From NCBI GenBank assembly GCA_964430375.1, contig CAYSEZ010000019.1, positions 1 through 16,036 on the forward strand: a stretch of DNA of 16,036 bases, read 5' to 3'. The position numbers were made by a program, and so were the translations under genes. The DNA is from HGM10836 sp964430375. Lineage in GTDB: Bacteria > Bacillota_I > Bacilli_A > RF39 > UBA660. This document shows, one piece after another, positions 1 to 7,626 of the stretch (positions within the stretch are counted from its first letter, which is position 1; every line of letters begins with the position of its first letter). The notes beneath the pieces are model-generated. The model saw only the letters and a program-made list of their open reading frames with translations. It was not told where the DNA came from and did no database searches.

Positions 1-79
1 GTAACAATAAAATTGTAGCAAAAAATTACATATAAAGCAAGTATTTTTTTAAAAAACTTTTATTTTCTTTAAAATTATG

Positions 80-114
80 TTATTCTATAGTCAGGAGGTA
101 TATTATAATATAAT
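80..114 (+). promoter_or_regulatory. Possible weak promoter of the left-edge hypothetical gene
   Basis: Two overlapping perfect -10 hexamers, TATAAT, are seen at 104-109 and 109-114. The only -35 candidate with fair spacing is TTATTC at 80-85 (18-bp spacer), which matches the consensus poorly. An AGGAGGT at 94-99 resembles a ribosome binding site but no start codon follows it. In DNA this AT-rich, TATAAT is common, so this is a weak call. Confidence 0.3.
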
Positions 115-174
115 AGATACGTTGTTAGAATTTAAAAAATATTAAATTAGTTTATTATTAATTGGGAGGTTTTT

Positions 175-696
175 ATGAATAAAGATAAATTATTAGAATT
201 TACAACATTAGAAGATTTAAAGAAAAAACAAAAAAAAACTAAAGAAAGAATAGAAGAATTAGAAAAAATGAATATAATTAAAGAATATATAACATTACTA
301 AAAGAAAATGAAAAACTAATTAGTGAAATTACAAATTATAAAGATAATCATGAAAAAGATAAAATTAAAACTTGTAAACACGATACTTTCATATATGCTG
401 GTGATAGTATAATAGAACATTATTCTGATAATTTTTTATGTTTTAGATTTAAATGTCAAAATTGTAGTTTTGAAAAAGAATTTATTACAGGTATATGGAA
501 TAATAAAATTCTATTTTCTAGAACACAAGAAATAATAGATTTTATAAATGATCATAATATAATTTCAAACCTAGATTTTTCTAAAGAAGAGTTTATAGAA
601 TATATAAAAGAATATATGTATTATGCTAGTAACGAAAGCATTGATAAAGCTCGTAGTTTTGCAAATGTTAGAAAAATAAAAAAGCACATCAACTGA
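175..696 (+). CDS. Hypothetical protein, coiled coil plus possible zinc-binding segment
   Basis: I do not recognise this 173-residue protein. Residues about 12-60 are rich in Lys, Glu, Leu and Ile in heptad-like order and should form a coiled coil. After it come C67-x-H69, C89 and the pair C94-x-x-C97, which look like a zinc-ribbon-type metal site, although the spacing matches no family I can name. The C-terminal third is helical, acidic then basic. No signal peptide or membrane segment is visible, so it is probably cytosolic. The start is secure: GGGAGG lies 6-7 bases before the ATG. It is the only intact plus-strand gene here, convergent with the DUF2207 operon. The TGA stop lies inside the hairpin of the shared terminator, which supports TGA being a true stop in this genome. 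Function unknown. Confidence 0.8.
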   Translation: MNKDKLLEFTTLEDLKKKQKKTKERIEELEKMNIIKEYITLLKENEKLISEITNYKDNHEKDKIKTCKHDTFIYAGDSIIEHYSDNFLCFRFKCQNCSFEKEFITGIWNNKILFSRTQEIIDFINDHNIISNLDFSKEEFIEYIKEYMYYASNESIDKARSFANVRKIKKHIN

Positions 697-706
697 TGTG
701 TTTTTT
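681..706. terminator. Bidirectional intrinsic terminator between convergent genes
   Basis: CACATC (685-690) and GATGTG (695-700) form a perfect 6-bp stem around the loop AACT. An A run on the left and a T run on the right extend the stem and give a U tract for transcripts of either strand. It contains the stop codon of the plus-strand gene and abuts the stop of the minus-strand DUF2207 gene, so a single hairpin ends both units. Confidence 0.88.
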
Positions 707-2375
707 AACGGCTACCGCCGCCGCCTCCTCCACCGAAGGAGCCTCCTCCTCCTCCACCAGAAGAGAATCCACCTCCACCTGATGAATAGCTTTCTGCAGC
801 ACTTCTTGCACTACTTGCAGCTTTTACTGTACTTCTAGAAATATTATTAACTAATATAACTGTATCATAATCAAAATTATTTTCATAAATAAGCTCTGGA
901 TACATCTTTTTAAACTGTTTAGCAACTTTATCTGCAATCCCGAAAAGATAAGCAAACATTAAATATTCATCCCATAATTTAACTTCTATTGCTTCCTTTG
1001 TATTAATTGATGAAAATTCTTCTAAATATAGTTTTAATCCTAATAACTGTTTACTATCATTATAAATTTTATCACTTAATACGTTTTTCTTCTTACATTC
1101 TTCTTTATTCTTTCTTTTATAAATATCACCAGACTCTTTTAATTCTTTTTCTTTATCAGTTTCTATAGATTTAAATAAATTAAAGAAATTATTATAATTA
1201 TTTCTAGCCCACTTTTCAAATTCTTTTTGTTCTAAATATCCATCTTTACTTGCTTTATACATCATATTAAATAATTTTTCTTCTTTTTCTATTTCAAAAC
1301 TAGGTTTTAAAGTTAAATCTATTATACTTTTTTCATTTTTTGAAATTCCACTTTCTTTCTTTATAAAACGAATTTTGTCTTCTTTAATCCATTTTAATAA
1401 TATAGCACCCAATATATTAGTTTCATTATAATCAAAATTATTTAATTTAATTAAAGTATTTGCATAATAAATATTTTTATTACATGGTATTTCTCTAAAA
1501 AATGGAGTATCTTTTTTATTAATTTTTTTATTATCTTTATACCCATATCCATTTACTATAATTGCTCTAATTATTATAAATAAAACAATAAAAATAAATA
1601 GAAAGAAAACTATTATAGATATAATCTCCTTAACTGATAATGAATTATAGTTATAATCAAATGTACCTTTCTCTGCGGTTTCATAAACATCATTAAAAGT
1701 ATTAAATTTACTATAAGTATTATTAGTATTAAAAGTATTTATTGGAAATTTAGTAAGTAATACTACATATTTATTATTCATATTACTAGACTCTTCAGTA
1801 GACATACTAATTTTACCATCTTTTACATAAGAATATCCTTTATATCCATAACCCCATACATCTAAAGTATCAGGAAATGAATAAAAACTTGTTACATCAA
1901 CACTAAATTTTTCAAAATCTACATCGCTAAACTTATCTATTAAAGTAAAGTATAATACATCACTATCAGTTGTTTTAAGTATAAAATTAGATATATCATA
2001 TTTTAATACAAAAGTATGTTTTTTATAATCATATTTACCAAAACAAAGTTCTAACCCATTAGATGTATAATTAATACCATAATAACCTTTCTTTTCCTCT
2101 AAAGATTCACTTATATTCCAAGTTTTATAAGTAAGAGGTGTTCCATCCATACTTACAGTAAAATTAGATATTTTTGAATTATTTAAGTTAGCATATCCCT
2201 TATACCACTCTGTACCATCGCTTGCCTTAACCTCCCATACTTCAGTAATATTTGCATTACCATCTTTATCTATATAAATATCCATGTCTATATTATAAAT
2301 ATGGTTTTTAGCATTTACACTAAATAAACAAGTAAAAAATATAACTAAAGTAAACAACAATTTTTTTATTTTCAT
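705..2375 (-). CDS. DUF2207 family predicted membrane protein with glycine-rich tail
   Basis: This 556-residue protein fits the DUF2207 family of Bacillota membrane proteins, whose function is not established. A signal peptide covers about residues 1-22. An extracellular region follows to about 249, with the family's Ig-like start (IDMDIYIDKDGNANITEVW). One strong transmembrane segment spans about 251-274. The cytoplasmic part has the winged-helix-like stretch (NETNILGAILLKWIKEDKIRFI, about 318-338) and the typical WDEYLMFAYLFGIADKV block. The last 26 residues (531-556) are nearly all Gly and Ser, ending GGGSR; such tails are common in this family. Its codons form a GC-rich island (708-780) in otherwise AT-rich DNA. 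The ribosome site GGAGA overlaps the stop of the preceding gene, so translation is probably coupled. It is the last gene of the mtaB-ffh operon. Role unknown; an envelope function is inference. Confidence 0.87.
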   Translation of the reverse strand: MKIKKLLFTLVIFFTCLFSVNAKNHIYNIDMDIYIDKDGNANITEVWEVKASDGTEWYKGYANLNNSKISNFTVSMDGTPLTYKTWNISESLEEKKGYYGINYTSNGLELCFGKYDYKKHTFVLKYDISNFILKTTDSDVLYFTLIDKFSDVDFEKFSVDVTSFYSFPDTLDVWGYGYKGYSYVKDGKISMSTEESSNMNNKYVVLLTKFPINTFNTNNTYSKFNTFNDVYETAEKGTFDYNYNSLSVKEIISIIVFFLFIFIVLFIIIRAIIVNGYGYKDNKKINKKDTPFFREIPCNKNIYYANTLIKLNNFDYNETNILGAILLKWIKEDKIRFIKKESGISKNEKSIIDLTLKPSFEIEKEEKLFNMMYKASKDGYLEQKEFEKWARNNYNNFFNLFKSIETDKEKELKESGDIYKRKNKEECKKKNVLSDKIYNDSKQLLGLKLYLEEFSSINTKEAIEVKLWDEYLMFAYLFGIADKVAKQFKKMYPELIYENNFDYDTVILVNNISRSTVKAASSARSAAESYSSGGGGFSSGGGGGGSFGGGGGGGSR

Positions 2376-2385
2376 ATTTTATCTC

Positions 2386-2877
2386 CTATTTTTTTCTAGT
2401 TCTAGAATTTCTATTATTATTTGCAAGTACTTCTCTATACTTTTTTAAATTTCTTTCTTTTCCTAATATAAAAGATGAATTAAATTTATTTTCTACTTTT
2501 ATACATAGTTTTAAAATACTAATAGTCTCGGCTTCTATTTGTTTATTATATGCTTCTATTGAATCTTCAACTAAGATTTTAGCTTCATCTGGTAAGTATT
2601 TTAACGAACTTTCTAATTTGCATTTAACTATTAGTAGTTTAATTCTAACAAGTAAATGATATATAATCTTTCTTTCAGTTTCTATAATAAAAGGGTTAAT
2701 ATTATATTTAGCTATTTCTAAAGATAAATCATAATTCTCATACTCTAATTCATATATTCTTTCTAATTGTTTAGAAACAACTTCAAAATTATTTTTACAT
2801 AATAGAAATTCATTTATAAATTTTTCATCACATGAAGTATCAATTATTTCATCATAGTTATCTATATATTTATTCAT
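2386..2877 (-). CDS. Hypothetical helical protein downstream of ffh
   Basis: I do not recognise this 163-residue protein. It reads as mostly alpha-helical and charged, with no signal peptide or membrane segment, and ends in a basic tail (NNRNSRTRKK). The stretch at 37-56 (SKQLERIYELEYENYDLSLE) looks like coiled coil. DUF2207 proteins are often encoded beside LemA, but I see neither the N-terminal anchor nor the helical repeat pattern of LemA, so I do not call it that. It is also not YlxM, the usual partner of ffh: the helix-turn-helix is missing. The ribosome site AAGGAGG directly follows the ffh stop and lies 4-5 bases before this ATG, and the stop TAG overlaps the ribosome site of the DUF2207 gene, so all three are tightly coupled in one operon. 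Confidence 0.78.
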   Translation of the reverse strand: MNKYIDNYDEIIDTSCDEKFINEFLLCKNNFEVVSKQLERIYELEYENYDLSLEIAKYNINPFIIETERKIIYHLLVRIKLLIVKCKLESSLKYLPDEAKILVEDSIEAYNKQIEAETISILKLCIKVENKFNSSFILGKERNLKKYREVLANNNRNSRTRKK

Positions 2878-2886
2878 GGTTCCTCC

Positions 2887-4194
2887 TTAAAATGGTAGTT
2901 TAAAGTTACCACTTGCTATTTGTTTCATCATTTTTTTACTTTGTTCAAATTGAATAATTAATCTATTTACTTCAGTTACACTTCTTCCAGAGCCTTTTGC
3001 AATACGCTCTTTTCTAGATGCTTTTAGTATTTCAGGGTGACGTCTTTCATATGGGGTCATAGAAAGTATAATAGCTTCAATATGGGCCATATCTTTAGGA
3101 TCTATTTTTATATTATTTAATCCCATTTTTTTAGCACCTGGTAAAAGTTTTAATATTGATTCTATAGAACCTAACTTTTTCATTTGTTTCATTTGAGTTA
3201 AAAAGTCTTCTAAATCGTATTTACCACTTTTCATCTTTTTTAAACTTTTTTCTGCTTCTTCTTCATCTATTACATCACTTGCTTTATCTACAATAGATAA
3301 AATATCACCCATACCTATAATTCTAGAAGCCATACGATCTGGATAAAAATAATCTATTCCATCTAATTTTTCACTTACTCCGACAAATTTAATTGGTACA
3401 TTAGTTAAATATCTAACAGAAAGAGCAACTCCTCCCCTAGTATCTCCGTCTAATTTAGTTAGTATTACTCCGGTTAAGTTTATATTATCATTAAAACCTG
3501 TTATTACATTGATTGCATCTTGTCCCATCATTGCATCTATTACTAGAAGTGTTTCATCTATTTTAATTTCATTTTTTATGTTTTGCAATTCTTCCATTAA
3601 TTTATTATCAATATGAAGTCGTCCTGCAGTATCTATTAAAACATAATCAAATTTATTTTCTTTAGCATAATCTAAAGCATTTTTAACTATTTCAACTGGA
3701 TTTTTCTTACCTTCTTCATAAACTTCAATATTAAGTTCCCTGCCTATTTGTTTTAATTGATCAATTGCAGCAGGTCTATATATATCACACGCTACTAAAA
3801 GAGGTTTTTTACTATGCTTTTTACGAAGTAAATTAGCAAGTTTACCTATAGTAGTAGTTTTACCTGATCCCTGAAGACCTACAAGCATTAAAGTCGCAGG
3901 ATTACCTTCTAGATTAAGAGGTTTTTGTTCTCCTCCAAGTAGTTCTTGTAATTCATCTCTTATAATACCTACAAACATTTCACCAGGAGTTAGACTTTTC
4001 TTTACTTCTTCACCAAGAGCTTTTTCTTTAACTGTATTAGTAAATTCTTTTACTACTTTATAATTTACATCTGCTTCTAGTAAAGATAATCTAATTTCTC
4101 TAATCATAGGTTCTATATTATCTTCAGTTATTTTTCCATATCCTTTTATATTTTTAATAGCATTTTGTAATCTATCACTTAATGTTTCAAACAT
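2887..4194 (-). CDS. ffh: Signal recognition particle GTPase Ffh (SRP54)
   Basis: Ffh binds SRP RNA and signal sequences of nascent membrane and secreted proteins and, with the FtsY receptor, delivers the ribosome to the Sec translocon in a GTP-dependent cycle. The 435-residue protein is full length. The N domain spans about 1-90. The G domain has the P-loop GLQGSGKTT (106-114), CDIYRPAA (136-143), DTAGR (188-192) and TKLDGDTRGG (246-255). The methionine-rich M domain follows, with the RNA-binding motif SRKERIAKGSG (393-403). I start at 4194, not at the in-frame ATG ten codons upstream (4224): GGAGG lies 6-7 bases before this ATG, homologues begin with the same Phe-Glu-x-Leu-Ser-x-Arg-Leu block, and the longer form would overlap the preceding gene by 29 bases. 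That gene's last codons encode the ribosome site and its TAA ends one base before the ATG, so the two are coupled. Confidence 0.97.
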   Translation of the reverse strand: MFETLSDRLQNAIKNIKGYGKITEDNIEPMIREIRLSLLEADVNYKVVKEFTNTVKEKALGEEVKKSLTPGEMFVGIIRDELQELLGGEQKPLNLEGNPATLMLVGLQGSGKTTTIGKLANLLRKKHSKKPLLVACDIYRPAAIDQLKQIGRELNIEVYEEGKKNPVEIVKNALDYAKENKFDYVLIDTAGRLHIDNKLMEELQNIKNEIKIDETLLVIDAMMGQDAINVITGFNDNINLTGVILTKLDGDTRGGVALSVRYLTNVPIKFVGVSEKLDGIDYFYPDRMASRIIGMGDILSIVDKASDVIDEEEAEKSLKKMKSGKYDLEDFLTQMKQMKKLGSIESILKLLPGAKKMGLNNIKIDPKDMAHIEAIILSMTPYERRHPEILKASRKERIAKGSGRSVTEVNRLIIQFEQSKKMMKQIASGNFKLPF

Positions 4195-4195
4195 A

Positions 4196-4879
4196 TTATT
4201 CCTCCATTTTATATTTAATCTCATTATCAGTTATATACTTTAATATAAATTCTACTGCATAATCAAAGTGTTCCATAAGTATTTTTCTAGTATATATGAC
4301 ATATCTTTTTCTTATAATAGTATGATGTTTTAATATATTTTTTTTCAAATACTTAACTAATTTTTTTATTTCAGATTCTTCAATAGAAACTTCTTTTAAT
4401 TCTTCTTCATATTCTAATATTTTATCATTATATTTTGGTACTGTTATATATTTATTTTTAGCTAAATATTCACCAAAAAGTTTAAAATCACTTCTTTTTA
4501 CTCTAGTTAAATTTTTAGTATCTGGATCATACTTTTCTTTACCATTTTTTAATTTCATACCTATTAATTCATTATTATCATTATATATATAATGTTCATT
4601 ATAAGTAATTTTATTAAAATAATAATCAGTAAGCAAATGAGTAAAATATCCTAGTATTACTGGATTAGTAAATTTATCTTTATATTTATTCATATATCTA
4701 TCTATATTAGGTAAATTTTCTTTCCTACTTTGTTTAGTAGTTAAATAATGAGTTATTTCTTTATCTACTTTATCATAATCAGGAAATAGATTAGCTAACA
4801 TAAATATATCTTTATCTTTTATTTGTAACTCTTTTGCTATTTTTTTAGCAACTGCTAAATGTACATTCCAAGTAGGCAT
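4196..4879 (-). CDS. Zinc-dependent phospholipase C-like protein
   Basis: The first third matches the zinc-dependent phospholipase C fold family seen in many Bacillota as intracellular proteins of unknown substrate. The features are an N-terminal MPTWNVHLAVA, the LANLFPD block with D34, then H44, and the signature GYFTHLLTDYYF with H81 and D85. In the family, such His and Asp residues hold zinc ions. No signal peptide is present, unlike secreted bacterial phospholipases, so it is probably cytosolic and its substrate need not be a phospholipid. Length is 227 residues. Residues 150-190 are charged and helical, and the C-terminal half is Lys/Ile-rich and matches nothing I know. The start is set by GGGAGG 4-5 bases before the ATG, directly after the tandem TAA-TAG stops of mtaB. 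Its 3' end supplies the ribosome site of ffh. Confidence 0.75.
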   Translation of the reverse strand: MPTWNVHLAVAKKIAKELQIKDKDIFMLANLFPDYDKVDKEITHYLTTKQSRKENLPNIDRYMNKYKDKFTNPVILGYFTHLLTDYYFNKITYNEHYIYNDNNELIGMKLKNGKEKYDPDTKNLTRVKRSDFKLFGEYLAKNKYITVPKYNDKILEYEEELKEVSIEESEIKKLVKYLKKNILKHHTIIRKRYVIYTRKILMEHFDYAVEFILKYITDNEIKYKMEE

Positions 4880-4891
4880 AATTCCTCCCTA

Positions 4892-6148
4892 TTATAATTT
4901 ACAAAACATATCTTCTTCTATTTCAATATTATATATTTCATTATGTTTTAACTCTTTGTTAATTTTTAAATATAAATAATTAGAAGTATGTCCATATGAA
5001 TAACCATCTTCATATTTTTCTATTAATACATCAAGATTTTTACCTATAAACTTATTAAAATATTCTTTCTCAAAAGTATCACTTAATTTTAATACTTCTT
5101 TTACTCTTTCTTTTTTTATTTTTTCATCTATTTGATTTTCCATTCTAGAAGCTTTTGTACCATTTCTTTTAGAATATGGGAATACATGTATTTTAGAAAA
5201 ATTTATTAATTTTAAAAATTCTAATGTTTCTTTAAAATCATCTTCACTTTCATTAGGAAAACCTACGATTAAATCAGTAGTAAGTGATATATCAGGTCTT
5301 ACTTTTCTTATTTTATTTACCATATTTAAGAATTCTTCTTTAGTATATTTTCTATTCATATTCTTTAAAACACTTTCGCTTCCACTTTGAAGTGGTATAT
5401 GTAAATGATTACATAATACATTATTTTCTAATAATTTAAAGAATTTATCATCTAATTCTGTTATTTCTATTGATGATATTCTTAAGTGTTTTAAATCTTT
5501 ATTTTTTAATATTTCTTCTAGAAGAGATGAAAACTTAATACCTAAATCTATTCCATAACTTCCTGTATGTATACCTGTTAATACTATTTCTTTATAACCA
5601 TTATCAGTTAAAGATTTTATTTCTTTTAATACTTTATCCATATCTTTAGATCTACATCTACCTCTTACAAAAGGGATAATACAATAACTACAATAGTTTT
5701 CACATCCATCTTGAATTTTTACATAAGCACGGGTTCTTGATGGAAAAGATGTAATCATCATATCTTCAAAAGGAACTCTCATAATATTTTCCTTTTCTAT
5801 TATTTGCTTTTTTGTCTTTATAAATTCTTCAGTAAGCTTTACTATTTTACTTTTATTATAATTACCTATTACTATATCTACTCCATCAAAGTTATAATCT
5901 TTATTACTTTCTACAAAACAGCCACATACTATTATAATAGAATCTTTGTTATTATTCTTTATATGATTAATCATTTTTTTATCTTTTTTATCACTATTAT
6001 TAGTAACAGTACATGTATTAATTATACATATATCTGGATTATCCTCTATATCACAAATAGTATAACCTTTTTCTTTAAATAAACTTAATATATATTCACT
6101 TTCATAAGCATTCACTTTACAACCTAATGTATATATTCCAACTCTCAT
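4892..6148 (-). CDS. mtaB: tRNA ms2t6A methylthiotransferase MtaB
   Basis: MtaB is a radical-SAM methylthiotransferase that adds a methylthio group to t6A at position 37 of ANN-decoding tRNAs, giving ms2t6A and aiding decoding. The domain order is seen in full. The N-terminal MTTase domain starts MRVGIYTLGCKVNAYES, with cluster cysteines C10, C46 and C77. The radical SAM core has CxxxCxxC at C149, C153 and C156 (GCENYCSYCIIPFVRG). A C-terminal TRAM-like domain begins near residue 360. The TLGCKVN start and CIIPFVRGRCRS favour MtaB over MiaB or RimO. The protein is 418 residues, somewhat short for the family, chiefly in the TRAM end. The ribosome site is AAAGAGGT, 4 bases before the ATG. It is the first gene of the operon that includes ffh; its stop is doubled (TAA TAG). 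Confidence 0.93.
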   Translation of the reverse strand: MRVGIYTLGCKVNAYESEYILSLFKEKGYTICDIEDNPDICIINTCTVTNNSDKKDKKMINHIKNNNKDSIIIVCGCFVESNKDYNFDGVDIVIGNYNKSKIVKLTEEFIKTKKQIIEKENIMRVPFEDMMITSFPSRTRAYVKIQDGCENYCSYCIIPFVRGRCRSKDMDKVLKEIKSLTDNGYKEIVLTGIHTGSYGIDLGIKFSSLLEEILKNKDLKHLRISSIEITELDDKFFKLLENNVLCNHLHIPLQSGSESVLKNMNRKYTKEEFLNMVNKIRKVRPDISLTTDLIVGFPNESEDDFKETLEFLKLINFSKIHVFPYSKRNGTKASRMENQIDEKIKKERVKEVLKLSDTFEKEYFNKFIGKNLDVLIEKYEDGYSYGHTSNYLYLKINKELKHNEIYNIEIEEDMFCKL

Positions 6149-6164
6149 AAAATACCTCTTTCAT

Positions 6165-6225
6165 TTCATATTTTATCATATTTTATAGTATAAATAAATA
6201 GAAAAATGTAACTTAATTATTTTAT
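6165..6225 (-). promoter_or_regulatory. Probable promoter region of the mtaB-ffh operon
   Basis: Between the terminator of the preceding unit and mtaB lies an AT-rich stretch whose minus strand reads TTACAT, an 18-base spacer, then TATAAA, with a further TAAAAT-like box closer to the gene. The 10-base unit CATATTTTAT is tandemly duplicated on the plus strand here. The position is right for the operon promoter, but the exact boxes are uncertain. Confidence 0.4.
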
Positions 6226-6236
6226 TTTTACAACAT

Positions 6237-6271
6237 AAAAGCACATACAAAATTATAATTATATATGCTTT
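6237..6271 (-). terminator. Probable terminator after the MazG-like gene
   Basis: On the minus strand AAAGCATATA (6262-6271) pairs with TATGTGCTTT (6238-6247), 10 bp with one G-U pair and a 14-base AT loop, ending in a short U run. It lies about 30 bases past the stop at 6303 and before the mtaB promoter. The U tract is short, so termination may be partial. Confidence 0.6.
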
Positions 6272-6302
6272 CTATTATTTTAAAATCAATTTATACATTT
6301 TC

Positions 6303-6632
6303 TTATTCTGATTCTATAACTTTTTCAAGAAAAATTTTTTTATCAAAAGCACCACGCTTTTCACTTTTTCTGTTGGCAATCTCTATAATATCATTTAAAT
6401 TCTTATTTTCTAAACTAGCTAATGCTCGAATTACTTCTAGTAGATCTGCTAATTCTTGAGCTCGTTCATCACCGGTTGCTTCAAGCACTTCTTTATATTC
6501 TTCATATAACTTTCTTTCAAGTTCTTTTTTATAATCGCTTTCATCTAATACTTTAATAACAGGAGTTTCTCCTTGTTCTTCTATTATATTAGGTATTTTA
6601 TCTCTAACTAATTTATTATATATTCTTTCCAT
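6303..6632 (-). CDS. MazG-like nucleotide pyrophosphohydrolase (all-alpha NTP-PPase)
   Basis: The 109-residue protein begins YNKLVRDKIPNIIEEQGETP, the hallmark start of a small subgroup of the all-alpha NTP pyrophosphatase (MazG / PRA-PH) superfamily common in Bacillota. The metal-binding helix pairs are visible as E44-E45-x-x-E48 and E60-x-x-D63. Family members convert NTPs to NMP and pyrophosphate, often to clear damaged nucleotides or to act on phosphoribosyl-ATP. No histidine biosynthesis genes are nearby, so a house-cleaning role is more likely than HisE; the substrate is unknown. AAGGAGG lies 7 bases before the ATG, inside the end of the preceding gene, and the two genes overlap by 17 bases, so they are translated together. 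Confidence 0.85.
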   Translation of the reverse strand: MERIYNKLVRDKIPNIIEEQGETPVIKVLDESDYKKELERKLYEEYKEVLEATGDERAQELADLLEVIRALASLENKNLNDIIEIANRKSEKRGAFDKKIFLEKVIESE

Positions 6633-6948
6633 TTAGTTTCCTCCTTATTTTTTTGCTGACGCAAGTACCATCTGTTTTATAAATTGCCACCGCACATACA
6701 TCCAAAGTATCTGATAAATACCTACTTAGTAAATCGTCGATTGAAATAAAATTAGGAATATCACTTTCATCTTCTATTGGTTCAACTTCTACAAAATCCA
6801 TCATAAATCCTTCAATATTTTTACAAAAAGTTCCAATTTTATAAGTATTATCAGAATAAAAATAAACTATTCTATATCCTTCGCCATACTTTTTGTTCCA
6901 TTCACAATTCCCTTGAAATTTTGTTAATTCTTCTATTGGTATATTCAT
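6616..6948 (-). CDS. Hypothetical protein overlapping the MazG-like gene
   Basis: I do not recognise this 110-residue protein. It is small, acidic in the middle (EVEPIEDESD), with beta-rich stretches (YRIVYFYSDNTYKIGTF) and a basic end; no signal peptide or membrane segment is seen. I start at 6948 (MNIPIEELTKF), not the ATG ten codons upstream, because GAGAGGTG lies 5-6 bases before this ATG and the predicted transcript would begin downstream of the longer start. It overlaps the MazG-like gene by 17 bases in another frame and encodes that gene's ribosome site, so the two probably act together or need matched levels. A role in nucleotide handling is only inference from this pairing. Confidence 0.68.
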   Translation of the reverse strand: MNIPIEELTKFQGNCEWNKKYGEGYRIVYFYSDNTYKIGTFCKNIEGFMMDFVEVEPIEDESDIPNFISIDDLLSRYLSDTLDVCAVAIYKTDGTCVSKKIRRKLNGKNI

Positions 6949-6968
6949 ATCTAACACCTCTCTAAATA

Positions 6969-6977
6969 AGTATAACA
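6969..6977 (-). promoter_or_regulatory. Extended -10 promoter of the hypothetical/MazG-like pair
   Basis: The minus strand reads TGTTATACT, an extended -10 element (TG-n-TATACT) that can work with a poor -35, and no good -35 is seen. The predicted start lies near 6962, so the 5' leader would be only about 14 bases and would begin close to the GAGAGGTG ribosome site. Confidence 0.5.
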
Positions 6978-7002
6978 CGTTTTTATATTATTTTATATTA
7001 TT

Positions 7003-7028
7003 AAAGTTTTTTTAACTTTCTAGAAAGT
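7003..7028. repeat. Two overlapping dyads between acetyltransferase and the next unit
   Basis: AAAGTT-T5-AACTTT (7003-7019) overlaps the perfect 14-bp palindrome ACTTTCTAGAAAGT (7015-7028), so the shared arm can pair either way. It lies after the acetyltransferase stop and about 30-50 bases upstream of the extended -10 above. Neither strand has a T run directly after the hairpin, so I do not call it a terminator; it could be a protein-binding site. Confidence 0.4.
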
Positions 7029-7037
7029 GCTTTTATA

Positions 7038-7571
7038 CTAAAATTGCTCTTTTATCATTAAAAGATATTCTTGTAAATTACCAATAGTGTTTTCTGTTTT
7101 AAATAAATTACTAATTTTAAAACCACATTTCTTGTAGCATTTAATCGCAGGTATATTATCTCTTAATGGACACATAACTAAAGATTCAGCATTTTTCTCA
7201 TCAAATAAATATTTACTTAAAAGGTTAATTGCTTTTTTACCAATACCTTTACCTTGCATAATTAATTCTCCTATAAAGATGTCTATTTCATAGCATTTAT
7301 TATAATTAATATTATAAAGTTTCTTATTTTCAGAGTTTATTAATTGATATTGTATTATTCCTATTGGTACTTTATCATATTCGATCATATAAACAGGAAT
7401 TTTAGCATCTTTTAATGTTCTTGGATAATATTTTTCTTCTATCTCTTTATAATTTAATTTTCTTTGTTCAAAGCAAGAATATATTTCTTCTTCTTGATAC
7501 CATTTTTCTAATTTTTTATAATCATCAATACTATCAATTAATCGTCTTAATTCTATTTTCTTTTCTTTCAT
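7038..7571 (-). CDS. GNAT acetyltransferase resembling aminoglycoside AAC(6') enzymes
   Basis: This 177-residue protein is a GNAT-fold N-acetyltransferase using acetyl-CoA. The acetyl-CoA loop is QGKGIG (106-111). Around it is a pattern I associate with the AAC(6') aminoglycoside acetyltransferase branch: YMIEYDKVPIGIIQY (61-75), YEIDIFIGE (94-102) and DNIPAIKCYKKCGF (138-151). Chromosomal relatives may use other amines, so drug resistance is an inference. I start at 7571 (MKEKKIEL), not at the ATG five codons upstream: AGGTG lies 7 bases before this ATG, while nothing like a ribosome site precedes the other. The gene stands alone, with a leader of about 200 bases holding two dyads behind a good promoter, and an IS30 remnant further upstream. 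Confidence 0.8.
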   Translation of the reverse strand: MKEKKIELRRLIDSIDDYKKLEKWYQEEEIYSCFEQRKLNYKEIEEKYYPRTLKDAKIPVYMIEYDKVPIGIIQYQLINSENKKLYNINYNKCYEIDIFIGELIMQGKGIGKKAINLLSKYLFDEKNAESLVMCPLRDNIPAIKCYKKCGFKISNLFKTENTIGNLQEYLLMIKEQF

Positions 7572-7626
7572 CTCTTTACACCTCATATTAAAAACATAAA
7601 TTTAAAACTATAATTTTTGTAATTAA

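Noticed and set aside
1..60. Possible hairpins in the left margin (GTAACAAT/ATTGTAGC and AAGTATTTTT/AAAAAACTT)
   Set aside because: The first has mismatches and no T run. The second is a plain A/T run and likely chance in this composition.
4195..4224. Longer ffh start ten codons upstream
   Set aside because: No ribosome site, overlap with the preceding gene, and residues that homologues lack.
5804..6082. Long plus-strand frame opposite mtaB
   Set aside because: It is the complement of an AT-rich part of a well-supported gene. Its hydrophobic, Tyr/Ile-rich translation is an artefact of AT bias and there is no ribosome site.
6265..6459. Plus-strand 64-codon frame opposite the MazG-like gene
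   Set aside because: It begins inside the terminator stem and mirrors conserved codons of a recognised family.
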